Source: Megalonaias nervosa (Eukaryota > Mollusca > Bivalvia > Unionida > Unionidae). Taken from it: a DNA stretch of 64,000 nucleotides. Of the stretch, positions 23,077-35,372 are shown piece by piece. Made by a program: the position numbers and the translations under genes. Location: NCBI GenBank assembly GCA_016617855.1, contig JAECUM010003318.1, positions 1-64,000 of the forward strand. The letters run 5' to 3'. How positions within the stretch are numbered: position 1 is the stretch's first letter; the number at the start of each line of letters is the position of its first letter. The notes under the pieces were generated by a model. It worked only from the letters and a program-made list of their open reading frames with translations. It made no database searches and was not told the DNA's origin.

Positions 23077-23260
23077 TCAGTTCCCATAGTAAGCCTATGT
23101 AAACACCATGATATTAAAAATTCAATAACTTCAAATTTCTGAGTGCTCATGATCAATCTTATATTTATCAGTATAGACACATCCTTGATGATGGCTTCCA
23201 TTTAGAGAAAAACATACGAGTCCCAGCATTTTCTGGATCTGCATGTTCTGTTAGGTGCTG
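23077..23260 (+). repeat. Dispersed repeat, copy 1 of 2
   Basis: Shares about 180 bases with 24172-24350 in the same orientation. The landmarks are GATATTAAAAATTCAATAAC, TTCAAATTTCTGAGTGCTCA and TTTATCAGTATAGA. No coding potential. Confidence 0.85.
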
Positions 23261-24171
23261 TTACCAGTAATGAGTCTTTCAAACTCAGATCTGTAAAGGG
23301 ACTGAAATTCAATCAGTAAAACAGTGTCTTGTCTTTTTTCTTCAGTTGAAACTAAGATATGCTCTCAAAAGATTATTTTTCTTAAAATCTTACTTATCAA
23401 CCAATCCTGGATATGATTAGTACTGTGAGTCCTATACACATTCTTGATTTACTTGACAGACCTAGGAGTAGTGGTTCAGTGCCTAAGTCAACAGTGTAGA
23501 TAGTTCTGCTTGTCAAAGATTTCATTAGTGAATATTACCAATTATATTGCAAATTCATGTACACCCAGGATAACAAAGGCACATTTCAGGCAACATTTAA
23601 ATATTTGAGCTTCTTCATATCAGAAAATTAGAAAAAATATTAAAATCTGTCCAATCAAAATAAATATGCCTATTCAAGAGTTACCTTTCTTATATTACCA
23701 TTTATCTCCCTTCATTTTAAGATTGAAATATCTCATCAGCCTTGTCGCATTATGCGATAAATGAGCAAAATGTCATGGTTACCATCTTTATGTGTATGGA
23801 TTCCCACAGAAAAGGAGATTTAAATTACAGAAAGTACCTGAAATTCTCACAAAATACGTATAATTTAATACTAATTTAAGGTAGGCATAAGCCAATTAAA
23901 ATTAAAAATATAAAGTTGAAAAACATTCATTGAATGAAACTGGTGGGATCTCAAAGTCATGAGGGGTCACGGCCCCCCTCCCCACTTACATGACAACAGT
24001 TGCCATATCTGAATGTGTTCAGTATACCACTGAAAGTTACTCAGAGGTATACAAAAGTTATTAATTTTGTTTGTTATCCACATATAGAACCATAAGTTTG
24101 CAATTATAGTAAAATAAATTGTACATGCATAGGTGGAATCGCTGTACATATGTTCGTCTCTGTAGGATTTG
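23261..24171. other. No gene seen between the two dispersed repeat copies
   Basis: AT-rich sequence with no further structure recognised. Confidence 0.45.
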
Positions 24172-24350
24172 TGGTACTAATTAATTTCCCATATAATACC
24201 TATGCAAACAACACGATATTAAAAATTCAATAACTTCAAATTTCTGAGTGCTCATGATCAAACTTATGTTTATCAGTATAGAGACTTCACTGATGACAGC
24301 TTCTGCGTAGAGAAAACCATACGACCCGCTGCATTTTCTGGTTCTACAAG
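24172..24350 (+). repeat. Dispersed repeat, copy 2 of 2
   Basis: Direct-oriented partner of 23077-23260, diverged by scattered substitutions. It carries the same three landmarks and ends near GCATTTTCTGGTTCTAC. Confidence 0.85.
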
Positions 24351-26009
24351 TGTTTGAAACATGATGTGATTTCAATACTGCACCAAAGAGTCAGGTGGTA
24401 ATTTCATTAATGAATCTTTCCTGTGTTTTGTTGCCAACTCTAAAAAAAAAAAGATAAAAAAATTACCAAAATTGTGTATCTTTGTGACGATTGTTATGGT
24501 TGGGTGGGGTGCTTCCAATGTTTTATTTAAACTATTATAGAAGTCCCACCTAGGCACTATTTTGTTGGAAGTTAAATTTAGTGAAAGATAGATGATAAGC
24601 TCCAAGCCCCCATTCAGCAATGCTGACGATTAGTTGGTTAAATATACAAAAAAGAACACAAGGATGGTACAATCTTCTTCCTTAGCCCTCTCATCTCACA
24701 TGACACACAGCATATTATCAGATAACGGCTATTAAATTTCTTTGGTCATGTGTTCGTTCACCTCGAGATACCCATGCGTTCTTGCATGGTAAACAAACGT
24801 CATAATACAGCACGGTATCAATTACTTTTTATACATACATCAATAAATTCCATCACATCAGTACATATTTCTAATCCTGTTATACTAAACAACATCACAA
24901 TAATCAGATGCATTTCTTTACAATAATCAGACACATTTCTTTACCTTACAACTCATATAAAGTACACAAATATTCAAATATCCATGCTATGATATACACA
25001 TACGTCCATAGTAACTAATCTCACATACATCAACCATGTTTCCAAATTCACAAGTCAAGCATATGTAAATTCTAACATAAGGCATTAATAAATGCACTGG
25101 TTTACTACGAAGTAACCTAATAGTGAATTACAAAATTAATTCTGACCACAGGCTAACAGTCTACATAATTCCGCCTTGCATCTAATAATTCTTTAAGTAA
25201 GCTCAAACCCATTTCTCAAATATGCATGTAAATGAAACACTACAAAGGCAATTTTACATACTAATGATCCTAGTAATTAAGTATACATACTACAAATAAT
25301 TACAATTATGATGCCGTAATATTCTGCAAAAATCGAGCAAATAACTTACTGACCTTTTCGAAGCATTGTCTTTCCTTACAGTCTATCTCTAAGTTTTATC
25401 GCCAAATTACTAGTGGCTTCTTCTCTTAGAGTAAACCCTATTGATCTGCAATCCTTTTAGGTGAATACTAAATTTCCTCTTATGAGTTCTGAAAGTATCA
25501 TTCGGGTCGGAATTGTAATCACACCCTCTATCTCAATTCCAATTGGATATCACTGTGAACCAATCCAATCAAACTTAGCAGACAGTGTCCATCTCGCTGT
25601 CTGTCAATGTGGACTTCCTTTTGATCTTTGTACTAACCTTTAACACATAGGTGTGATAACTGCAAGCCTTTGTTAAGTCGTGTGATCTGTCGCCTTTGTC
25701 AGTTCAAGTTTCTGATCTCTGGCTGGTCAGGTAACCTTGTGTAAAAGTTCAACACTAGCCCCACAGCAGTCTTTAGACATCAAACACATGGCTGCGGTTA
25801 TATTCCCAAGACAGGTAGGTTATAACTTACACATGACTTTATAGCTGGGCTTAGCAAATATGACATTCTAAGTGAGGTGTTTAGCCCATTACTTGAAGCA
25901 CTTAGCACATTATATAATGTTTTTAAAAAAAACAAAAACTTACCTGCCTACCTTAATTTTAAAACCGATGCAGTAGGAAACACGCATCTTATTTTTTACC
26001 TTATTGTAC
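24351..26009. other. No gene seen
   Basis: AT-rich sequence. A weak first-exon-like feature (ATG at 25788 followed by eight codons and GTAGGT at 25815), with CCAATCCAATC about 230 bases upstream, was noted but is too short to support a gene. Confidence 0.4.
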
Positions 26010-27136
26010 ACTATAGAGGTGGACAGAGAATCATTGATGGTTATTGTACACTCTAGAGGCTGACAGAGAGAATCAATGATAGTTAATGTACACTGTAGAG
26101 GCTGATAGAATCACTTATTGTACACTGTAGAGGCAGAAAGAATCAATGATAGTTAATGTACTCTGTAGAGGATGACAGAATCACTGTTATTGTACACTGT
26201 AGAGGCTGACAGAATCAATGATAGTTAATATACTATTGAGGCTGACAGAGAATCAACGATTGTTGATGTACACTGTAGAGGCTGACAAAGAGAATCACTG
26301 TTATTGTACACTGTAGAGGCTGACAGAATCAATGATAGTTAATATACTGTTGAGGCTGACAGAGAATCAACGATTGTTGATGTACACTGTAGAGGCTGAC
26401 AGAGAATCACTTATTGCATACTGTACAAGCTGGCAGAATTAGTGATAGTTAATGCACTGTAGAGGCTGCCAGAGAATCACTGTTAGTTATTGTACACTGT
26501 AGAGGCTGACAGAATCAATGATAGTTAATGTCCTTTGTTGAGGCTGCCAGAGAGAATCACTGTTATTGTACACTGTAGAGGCTGACAGAATCACTGATAT
26601 TGTACACTGAAAAGTCTGACAGAATCACTGATCTTTACTGGTATTGTACAGTAGCAGCTGACAGAATCACTGATAGTTAATGTACACTGTAGAGGCTGAC
26701 AGAGAGAATCACTGTTAGTTATTGTACACTGTAGAGGCTGACAGAATCAATGATAGTTAATGTACTCTGTTGAGGCTGACAGAGATAATCACTGTTAGTT
26801 AATGTACACTATAGTGTGTGACAGAGAATCAATGAGAGTTAATGTACACTGTAGAGGCTGACAGAGAATCACTGATATTGTATCTGTAGAGTCTGACAGA
26901 ATCACTGATCGTTACTGGTATTGTACACTGTAGCAGCTGACGGAATCACTGATAGTTAATGTACACTGTAGAGGCTGACACAGAATCACTGATAGTTATT
27001 GTACACTGTAGAGGCTGACAAATAGAACAACCTTCTTGATAATTACATGTATAGTACACTGTAGAGGCTGACAAAATAACTGTTAATTTTTGTGCATTGT
27101 AGAGGCTGACAGAGAATAACTGATACTTATTGTACA
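26010..27136. repeat. About 40-bp satellite, first block
   Basis: About 28 imperfect copies of a unit near TTGTACACTGTAGAGGCTGA plus CAGAGAGAATCACTGTTAG. Frequent small indels make the period vary between about 34 and 46 bases. This block is dominated by the GGCTGACAG ... AATCAC/AATCAATG variants. It ends where unique sequence begins at about 27140. Confidence 0.95.
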
Positions 27137-27769
27137 CTAGTATTCACACACCATCCTCTTTGTTTGTTGTACCCCTCTACTGATTTTAAAAACAGAAATC
27201 ATCAGTGATATAAAAAATGCACAAAACTTGGTCATTTCATTGATGGATTTTGTAAGTTCTAACCTGATTGTCACGAGGGGGTCCCAAACATTGTCAACTT
27301 TATTGCATTTCAAATAAAAAAGGAGTTTCTTTAGAAACATGGTCACATATTTGCTTGGGCCTGTCTGTGTTTTCAAGCAACAGATGTGATGTAGTTGACT
27401 GTCTTTGAAAATCTCAATAATTCTGTGAATTTTGGTTTTACGTCTCTTTGAACATCATATTTATTTATAAATATTGGATGCAGACAACACAGTTTTACTG
27501 AATAGACTAAACTGGAAACAATAAATGGACAGCAAGTGGTCTTTTGCTTGTTTACATCGGCAGCTTCCATTTTCATTGAAACATCAATAATCTGACAGTG
27601 TTTGGGACCTGTTGGAGACAGTCAGGTTAGAAATTATAAATTGGTGAATGAAATGACTGTTTTTTGCATTTTTTTTATATCCCTGATGCTTTTTGTTTTT
27701 AAAATTGGTAGAGGGTACAAACAAACAAGCGGGTGTGCAAGTACTATCAAGGCTGGCTGAGAGAATGAC
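27137..27769. other. Unique spacer between the two satellite blocks
   Basis: About 630 bases that do not match the satellite. The short minus-strand ORFs at 27137-27376 and 27373-27576 have no recognisable character. Confidence 0.5.
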
Positions 27770-29240
27770 TAATACTTGTACACTGTAGAGGCTGACAGAG
27801 AATAACTGTCCTTGTACACAGTAGAAGCTGACAGCGAGAATAACTGTCCTTGTTGTACACTGTAGAGACTGACAGTGAGAAAAACTAATCCTTATTGTGC
27901 ACTGTGGAGGCTGACAGAATAACTGACACTTATTGTTCACTCTATAGACTGACAGAGAATAACTGTCCTTGTAGTACACAGTAGAGACTGACATTGAGGA
28001 GAACTGATACTTATTGTACACTGTAGAGGTTGACAGAATAAATGTTATTGTTGTACACTGTAGAGGTTGACAGAAAAAATGTTGTTGTTGTACACTGTAG
28101 AGGTTGACAGAGAGAATAACTGTCCTTGTACACTGTAGAGACTGACAGTGAGAATAACTGATCCTTATTGTGCACTGTGGAGGCTGACAGAATAACTGAT
28201 ACTTATTGTTCACTCTATAGACTGACAGAATAACTGTTCTTGTAGTACACAGTAGAGACTGACATTGAGGAGAACTGATACTTATTGTACACTGTAGAGG
28301 TTGACATAGAGAATAAATGTCGTTTTTGTACATTGTAGAGGTTTACAGAAAAAATGTCATTATATACTGTAGAGGTTGACAGAGAGAATAACTGTCCTTG
28401 TTGTACACTGTAGAGGTTGACAGAGAGAATAAATGTCCTTGTTGTACACTGTAGAGGTTGACAGAGAATAAATGTCCTTGTTGTACACAGTAGAGGTTGA
28501 CAGAATAACTGTCCTTGTTGTACACAATAGAGGTTGATAGAGAGAATAACTGTCCTTGTTGTACACTGTAGAGGTTGACAGAGAATAAATGTCCTTGTTG
28601 TACACTGTAGAGGTTGACAATAAATGTACTTGTTGTAGACTGTAGAGGTTGACAGAGAGAATAACTGTCCTTGTTGTACACTGTAGAGACTGACATTGAG
28701 AAGAATTGATACTTATTGTATACTGTAGAGGTTGAGAGAATAACTGTCCTTGTACACAGTAGAGGTTGACAGAATACATGGCCTTGCTGTACACTGTAGA
28801 GGTTGACAGAATAACTGTCCTTGTGGGACACTGTAGAGACTGACATTGAGAAGAACTGATACTTATTGTACACTGTAGAGGTTGACGGAGAATAAATGTC
28901 CTTGTTGTACACAGTAGAGGTTGACAGAATAAATGGCCTTGTTGTACACTGTAGAGGCTAAAAGTGAGAAGAACTGATACTTATTGTATACTGTAGAGGC
29001 TGATGGAATAACTGTCCTTGTACACTGTAGAGGTTGACAGAGAGAATAACTGTCCTTGTTGTAGACTGTAGAGGTTGACAGAGAATTACTGATACTTATT
29101 GTACACTGTAGAGGTTGACAGAATAACTGTCCTTGTACACTGTAGAGGCTGACATAGAGAATAGCTGATACTTATTGTACACTGTAGAGGCTGACAGTGA
29201 GAATAGCTGATACTTATTGTACTCTGACTGTAGAGGATGA
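27770..29240. repeat. About 40-bp satellite, second block
   Basis: About 36 copies of the same family as 26010-27136, dominated by a different variant (GGTTGACAGAGAGAATAACT followed by GTCCTTGTTGTACAC). The minus-strand ORFs of 249, 189 and 144 codons with Tyr/Ser/Gln/Cys-rich repeats come from this array and should not be treated as genes. Confidence 0.95.
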
Positions 29241-30599
29241 CAAAGAAAACAGATCTGCTTGATTTAAGAGTATTTGTGTTGTTTACAGTATTCTGATCAT
29301 AGACACAACACAGCAGTAGAAGAGCTACATCTATCATCATTGTAAGTGGGATAACACTGTGGATATTGTCCCTCAAATATGTGTGTTAAAGCATCTAATT
29401 TTTTTTAGATTTTTTTGGTTATTGTGGTTGTTAATCTAAGATGACTGATTGCATATTATGATATGCATGATTTTGCATGGATTATAGTTACAAAAAGTGC
29501 ATAACGTTTATATAGATTCACAGCAGTTATTAGCTCTAATTATGGTTATGTCCACTTTAGGAAAAGATGGCTATGATGTGATATGTTTACATCTGTGTGT
29601 CTGCCAGAGGTACAGTCTGGTCAGTCTGGGTGGAGAAGCTGCATTTATTCATTAGTATACACAATGGTTCATCAGTCTTGTGCAATAGGAGCATGTCCAT
29701 AATAAAAATACAGATGATTGGAAGGTGTTCTGTTTTTAGCGTTAGGTATATCTTTGATGTAAAGTTAAAAAAAAAACATGACTGAAAGGAAGATCGTATC
29801 AACGTGTGCAATTTTCATGTCAGTGGACGATTGGCACGATGTTATCTGCAGCAGACATTATAAGAATATGGATTAAAGAAATTTGCTAATGATTATTCGG
29901 AAATTGGCAGTGAAATGTCATGGCCACATGCCAGTTCAATTTGGAGATTTATTGTCCAATGCCAGCTTCCATTTGGGAATGAAAATGAATCTCCTCAAAC
30001 TTCTGCCTCAATTCTTAACCTGTGAAACCAGCAAACAGATTTCACATCAGCAGATAGCTACAAACAAAACTAACAAATCTTAATACAAACCTAAATCACC
30101 AGTCAGACTGGTAAGTTAAAAAGAGTTCCAAGTTCTGATACTTCGGGACCGATTATTTAATGTTCAGACAAAGATATTGTTTTCTTTCTTTATCTCAAGA
30201 TAAAAAAAAAATTCCAACAAAATAGGATGAATTTAGAGTTTTTTACAAATTAAACCAAGAGTATGTTTTTATCAAGCTTTTTGAGGGTTACACTTTTTCT
30301 TTCAAAAACATAGAGCCCTTGGAAAAGTAAATGGTTGGTCCCTTTCAGTACTGATACTTCCTTCATCAACATTATGATGATGATGTTTCTGATGATGATG
30401 ATGATAGCAAATTCAAATTGTAATTAAGTTGTGCTGATTACTCTATTGACTCATCCTTCAGTACTTTCGCAATATTGTGGTCTTGTTTGCTCTTCGCTGT
30501 AATGATTTTTTTACTTGTAACTCTTCAGTATACCCGGATGTAATGTGATGGTATCATGAGACATCTTTCCCTAAAGTGGCATGATAGACCAGAAGAGCA
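29241..30599. other. No gene seen; GAT-rich patch
   Basis: AT-rich sequence. A (GAT)n-like patch lies at about 30376-30405. The ORFs at 29597-29785 and 29883-30083 have no splice context or recognisable motifs. Confidence 0.45.
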
Positions 30600-30830
30600 T
30601 ATGGGATGGTTTGGTGTCCTTTGTCTGTGGTCTGTATATCGTTCGTCTGTATATTAGTGCAAGTTTGTTATCACTACTCCTCCTAAACTAATTGGAAGAT
30701 TGCTGTGAAACTTATGTACACACATTCATCCCATGGTCTAGTTGGTCCTAAACAAAAGACATTGTGCTGGGATGTCCAATATGGCTGCTATAGTAGCCAT
30801 CCTTATTTTAAAAGAAATAGGAGGGTGAGA
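30600..30830 (+). repeat. Dispersed intron-type repeat, copy 1
   Basis: Shares landmarks with 39835-40005: GCAAGTTTGTTATCACTACT, TCCTCCTAAACTAATTGG, CTAGTTGGTCCTAAAC and ATATGGCTGCTATAGTAGCC. The copies are clearly diverged and non-coding. Confidence 0.7.
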
Positions 30831-30918
30831 AGACATAAAAATTCCTCACAAGTGAATCATTGTTTACCTTGTGCAAACACGCTGGGGTTTATATTACACA
30901 CGGCATGTCCTGCAATCA

Positions 30919-31134
30919 CTTCCTCATCAGATGGCATCCACCAGGAAGGCTGGGAACATAGCATCACCTAGGAAAGACAAGCGGTATTACCTTCATTCTG
31001 GAAATCTGGAACACAAAGAGCACTATTTACAAGCGCTGGAAATGGCACAAAGTGCTTTATATGGCATTTCCTTGAAGGACATAATGATGCCCAGCGCTTA
31101 CTAGATGATGCAGTATTAATTGTAGAGCCCCTTT
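30919..31134 (+). pseudogene. Protein-like segment, frameshifted or partial exon, unrecognised
   Basis: After an acceptor-like CACTTCCTCATCAG at 30930 there is an open frame starting MASTRKAGNIASPRKDKR (from 30931). It continues YYLHSGNLEHKEHYLQALEM and AQSALYG, a basic start followed by an amphipathic, helix-like stretch. After about 31062 the protein-like character moves to another frame, which reads FLEGHNDAQRLLDDAVLIVE to a stop at 31133. A missing base near 31062 would explain this. The first frame itself stops at 31102. No good donor site was seen. It may be a decayed exon, a captured gene fragment or an assembly error in a real exon. I do not recognise the family. Confidence 0.35.
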
Positions 31135-31215
31135 AGGTTTGGGTCTGTGATTGTTTCATGATGATGCTGTATCAGTCATGGAGCCCCTTGCAAGCATGGG
31201 GATTTGATTGTTTTA
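31104..31215. repeat. 56-bp diverged tandem duplication
   Basis: Copies start at 31104 (GATGATGCAGTATTAATTG) and 31160 (GATGATGCTGTATCAGTCA). Both contain GAGCCCCTT and a GTGATTGTTT / TTGATTGTTT ending. The first copy includes the end of the coding-like segment above. Confidence 0.7.
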
Positions 31216-33279
31216 TTTGCTTCACGTCTTTTACCTCTTTTTAATGAAAGGTATCAGCCTGTAAGAGACATTTTTTTGAGTATTGGCATATCTGATAATT
31301 TACATAAAACATGCTTACAATTTTCATGATATTGCTGCCTTCTGCTGCATGTACACCTGTTGACAGACCAAGTATAATCAGTATTTGGTTGTTTTGCATT
31401 TTGTTCATAACAATTTCCAGTTGATGTCTTTAAATCAGACAACACTCATGTCAGGTGCACATTTTTGAACTTGTATTATGAAAGAAGTAACAAAATAAAT
31501 GTATGATGAAGATTCTGTTACTTAATTTGTTTTGATACCTTCTGTAAACACAACACCATAGGTTCCAAAAGACCAGAAATGTTCAGCTTTGTGAAGCGTG
31601 CTGTTTAATAGATTGCAAAATCTCACTGTGCATTGACATACATATGTGGGTAGAGTTCAGGTACTAATTGTGTTATACCTGACAACTGAGACCACATGGC
31701 ACAAATAAAAACAACAACAATGGTGCATATTCATGCCTGCAAGGCAGTTTTATCAATTAACTTCTGTATATGACTCTTTCCCTCAAGGATTTTAAAGTTT
31801 TGGAATTGTAGATGGCTTCCTTAAATCACAATATTTTAGCGACATTAACTTTTAGCGATTCAGGATATTGGTGACATACAAATTTAGCAAATCTTTAATG
31901 GCACCTTAATTTTTATGATCTAAAGAAAAGCTATCAGTTGCATGTTAAACTATGTAAGCTGTGTTTCCATTTACCCTCATTTGTGCATCAGAGACCCCTA
32001 AATTTTTAATACAACTCCCAGTTCTGTCACCAAGATTTTATTTTTCTTAAACTCAATCTGACCCCCATTTTGACACCACTGAAGGTTTTTAACTCTCAAT
32101 CTTGCACCCTTAGGGGAAAATACTAAATATAACATCATTTAAAACGAAGTGTCATCACTGAATTCAAAGAAAATCATCCACAAAATGTCATTCAGAGCAT
32201 TTCTTACTAGCAGGATTCATTTATCCAACTGCTGACTTGTTGGCATTATATCTTTAGTATAACATGGTGTTTATTGAATGGTGACGTATGCAAGCACTCC
32301 CAGAACTGACTATATGATGGTCATTTGTGTTTATATTATATTTTCACTGCAGAATTTTATGAGCTTATATTTTTAGTGAAAATTAGTTTGCTCACTAAAT
32401 TTGCTGAAATTTTCTGCTTGTTAAAATTGTTTGGTTTACAGTAATATTATGTATTTTTAATTTGCATTGTTAGTTCGTTTTTGTAATTCATTATATGCTA
32501 TGAATAATTGTATTTTGGACTTGACATTGTCCAAACTCAAGTTCATTTTCTACCTGACCTGAGGTCAAGTAGAGGACTATATAATCTTGTTTTTCTAGAA
32601 ATTATTCATTCATTATTGTTGTGTCCAGTATTTCATTAAGGCTGGAATTCTAGTTATTCAAATTATTTTATTCAAGATTCTTCTCTGGAAATACAAAGTG
32701 CTCAGTTATAATATTCTTGGAAATAGAGTCTTGGCTTTATAGTGTAATTTCAAATAATGATATATTCATGGATTGTATTATTGAGATCCAACAAAAGACT
32801 TGGCACATCACCACAACATGGTCCACCACAGGCACATGAACACTTATGCATTGGATTATTTATTTTGGAATACCACTAAAGTTTATTCATTAGGACTTGT
32901 GTTAGAAGTTCAGTAAGTTCTGCCAATTTAGTTTCCTTTGTTACTCACATGTGTAGTAAAATTAGTTCAGAGAGCTCCAGAACAGAATAGCTGCATGCCG
33001 TGGGTATCACCACCTGTATAAGACACAATGACCTATTTTTAGAGCTACTTGCCAAAGTGATTTGTTAATTTTTGACAATTTGTTTGTGTTTGAGAAAGAT
33101 TTTTTGGGAGTACTGGTTCATATATACACCCCCCCATAAAGTGGAATAATGCAAATAGGAACCATATTGTGCACATTGAGATCTAATGCATAGAATTTTG
33201 CCATATAAATTTTCAAGGTCAGCAATCATAAAAACTATAGAACATGGTGACTTTTGGAGCTGCATTGACTGGTAGAGCA
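31216..33279. other. No gene seen
   Basis: AT-rich sequence. It contains a 13-bp palindrome TGACCTGAGGTCA at 32555-32567 with everted nuclear-receptor-type half sites, which may be chance. No coding signal. Confidence 0.45.
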
Positions 33280-33445
33280 TAAAATTTGTAAGCCTGGCTC
33301 GGATGCCTCAGTGCGTCTTTGGGAAGGGACCACATCAGTTGCCGACCTGGGCTGATCCATTAGTAGGATGCAAAGTCGTAGCCTTTTGGTCATGAGTCTG
33401 GCACACTAACCACTTTGGCTTCTTACTGTGGCTTCTTAACCCAAG
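33280..33445 (-). mobile_element. SINE family C-like fragment
   Basis: In minus orientation it starts AGCCAAAGTGGTTAGTGTGC, then CAGACTCATGACCAAAAGG, a tRNA-like head. It continues to GGTCCCTTCCCAAAGACGC and fades out near 33290. The usual tail is not evident, so it is partial or belongs to a related family. Confidence 0.6.
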
Positions 33446-34032
33446 ATGGGCTCATATTGGTGGAAAAAATAACTATGTACAGACTTCCAAAAATTATTAC
33501 TTGATTTAAATAATAACTTTTAATTATAAGACATTTGATCTATTCCCTTCTGAATTGAAATTTGCGATTTAAAAAATAAGAAACTTCAAGGTACATGTAA
33601 TTGTCAACTTCAGTTATTTACTCAAGACAAATCTGCAGCTATTTACATTAATGGAAGTTGACTTGTTTTATTGTGGGGCATGATTGAGCTGACTTAATGG
33701 TGGTGATTTAATAAGTTTAGTTTATCTTGTATATAATTTTAGAAGTCAGATTTAAAAAATTTAGGTTGATATGTCAAGCAAAAAGAGTGTGCCACTGATT
33801 CAAAACAAAGCTTGATCACACCTTAAATTTTTTAGAAATGTTTGCAGCTTTTTTTTATCACCAGTGAGCATACTGGTATGGTGTTATGCAGGTATGTGCA
33901 TTCCAGCACATCATCTTATCATGTCTCATTATGACGGTTTGCATTAAGTACAGTTAGGTTTTTGTGTTTTACTATTATCCAGCATTTAGGCCAGGTTTTT
34001 GTATTTGACTGTTTTCCAACAAACGTGAACTG
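33446..34032. other. No gene seen
   Basis: AT-rich sequence with no repeat or coding signal. Confidence 0.45.
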
Positions 34033-34262
34033 GGTTATATTCCCAGTTTGACTTTGTCATTCAGTGGCACTAGATAAGCAGGGGCATCCATGTTGTGCGG
34101 ATACATTGTCAGTTTGTCCTGGAGTTTCAGTTCTTTTTCCAGTTTTGATGTGGCCAATTTGATAGAACTAGCAAGCAATTTTTTTTCTCTGTAAAGATTA
34201 TTTATAGCCAGCAATGACATGTACTCAGTCACGTTTCTGCATGTGACCCAGATTTTATCAAG
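34033..34262 (-). pseudogene. Protein-like minus-strand ORF, unrecognised, possible terminal exon
   Basis: Read on the minus strand, an open frame of about 77 codons includes DKIWVTCRNVTEYMSLLAIN, then NLYREKKLLASSIKLATSKL and EKELKLQDKLTMYPHNMDAP. It ends AYLVPLNDKVKLGI and a stop. The Lys/Leu/Glu-rich middle looks like an amphipathic or coiled-coil helix, and the composition is unlike translated intron. An acceptor-like CACATGCAG lies just upstream of the V-T-E-Y segment in this strand. An in-frame stop further upstream bounds the ORF. There is no recognised homologue, and its orientation is opposite to the exons at 2531 and 19364. It could be a terminal exon, a retrocopy fragment or transposon coding sequence. 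Confidence 0.35.
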
Positions 34263-34497
34263 GACAGATGTTCTTCATTTGGTTTCCTTGACATTGACTG
34301 CACAGAGATTTGCAGTTATATACCATTACACATAATGCAGATACAGTTAATCTGCTGTATGCAAATAGATACATGTGGTATTCATTTCCAAGTACAGAGA
34401 AGCAGATGTCAGAACAGGGTTTACGTTGCTTATTCTGTTACATCACAGACCCTGATCTGGCATTGCATTATGGGATATCATATCTGGGTCTGTGAAG

Positions 34498-34500
<3 letters not shown>
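34263..34500. other. No gene seen
   Basis: Short AT-rich stretch before the TA array. The overlapping plus-strand ORFs that run into the TA array are spurious. Confidence 0.45.

Positions 34501-34564
<64 letters not shown>
34501..34564. repeat. (AT)n microsatellite
   Basis: 32 uninterrupted AT units. Confidence 0.98.
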
Positions 34565-34566
<2 letters not shown>

Positions 34567-35280
34567 TGCTTTAACTCTCATCCTGAGTAGGATATTTATC
34601 TCTGCTTTTACATGGGACATTGATTAATATGGGTACATTCTCCATTTACTTGTCCTGACCTACACCCACTGACCTACTCTAGATAAAAGCATGAATCTTC
34701 TTTTGTCATGGGATGGCAGGGGATGGAAAGATTGGGTTGATTTACAACTTGCTAAAGGTGACAGTTGTCATGTGAATTTATCATCCTGTTGTATAATTTT
34801 TTAATTCTATTTTTATAATAGCAGAGATGCAGTATTGTAGTAAAACTAACTGAAATGGAAAATAACAGATTTTAAAGCTTTGATTTCCCCTCACTGCACC
34901 AAATGGTAAATAATTCATCAGAAATTTTGTGAAAATATCAGAAATTGAATACAGTGAAGATGTTGTGTTTTTTTGTAAGCATAAAGTTTTGCACTTTGTG
35001 TTTTAATATGTTTTTAGCAGTGTAATTGTCATACAATATGTTGATTGTAATGAGAAACTGGGAAAAATGTATGTCACTACCCTATTGAATTTGCTGATTT
35101 TGCATAATTCAGTAATGAATTATTAATATCAATCATTTTACAGTAATAAACTCTAAATGTTAAATCTTAGCATATAAATCTTGTGGGAATTTATCATTTC
35201 TGTAACTTAACATAGCTGACCTTCTTTTAAGAGAACAGATTCACTACCATGCTACATGTATGCTTTTCAGATAAGGCCTT
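34565..35280. other. No gene seen
   Basis: AT-rich sequence with no supported feature. Confidence 0.45.
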
Positions 35281-35372
35281 TTGAATTCTGTATTTAATGT
35301 CACTAATATGTAACCTGTTGATCGAAGCATTTGAATTCTATGTTTAATATCACCAATACGTAACCTGTTGCT
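35281..35372. repeat. 50-bp diverged tandem duplication
   Basis: Copies start at 35281 (TTGAATTCTGTATTTAATGT) and 35331 (TTGAATTCTATGTTTAATAT). Both end in TAACCTGTTG. Confidence 0.8.

Noticed and set aside
25788..25814. Possible first coding exon (ATG plus eight codons, then GTAGGT) with CCAATCCAATC upstream
   Set aside because: Only nine codons, a poor start context and no independent promoter evidence.
27584..28912. Minus-strand ORFs of 144-249 codons rich in Ser, Tyr, Gln and Cys
   Set aside because: They follow the ~40-bp satellite units and change frame at each indel between units.
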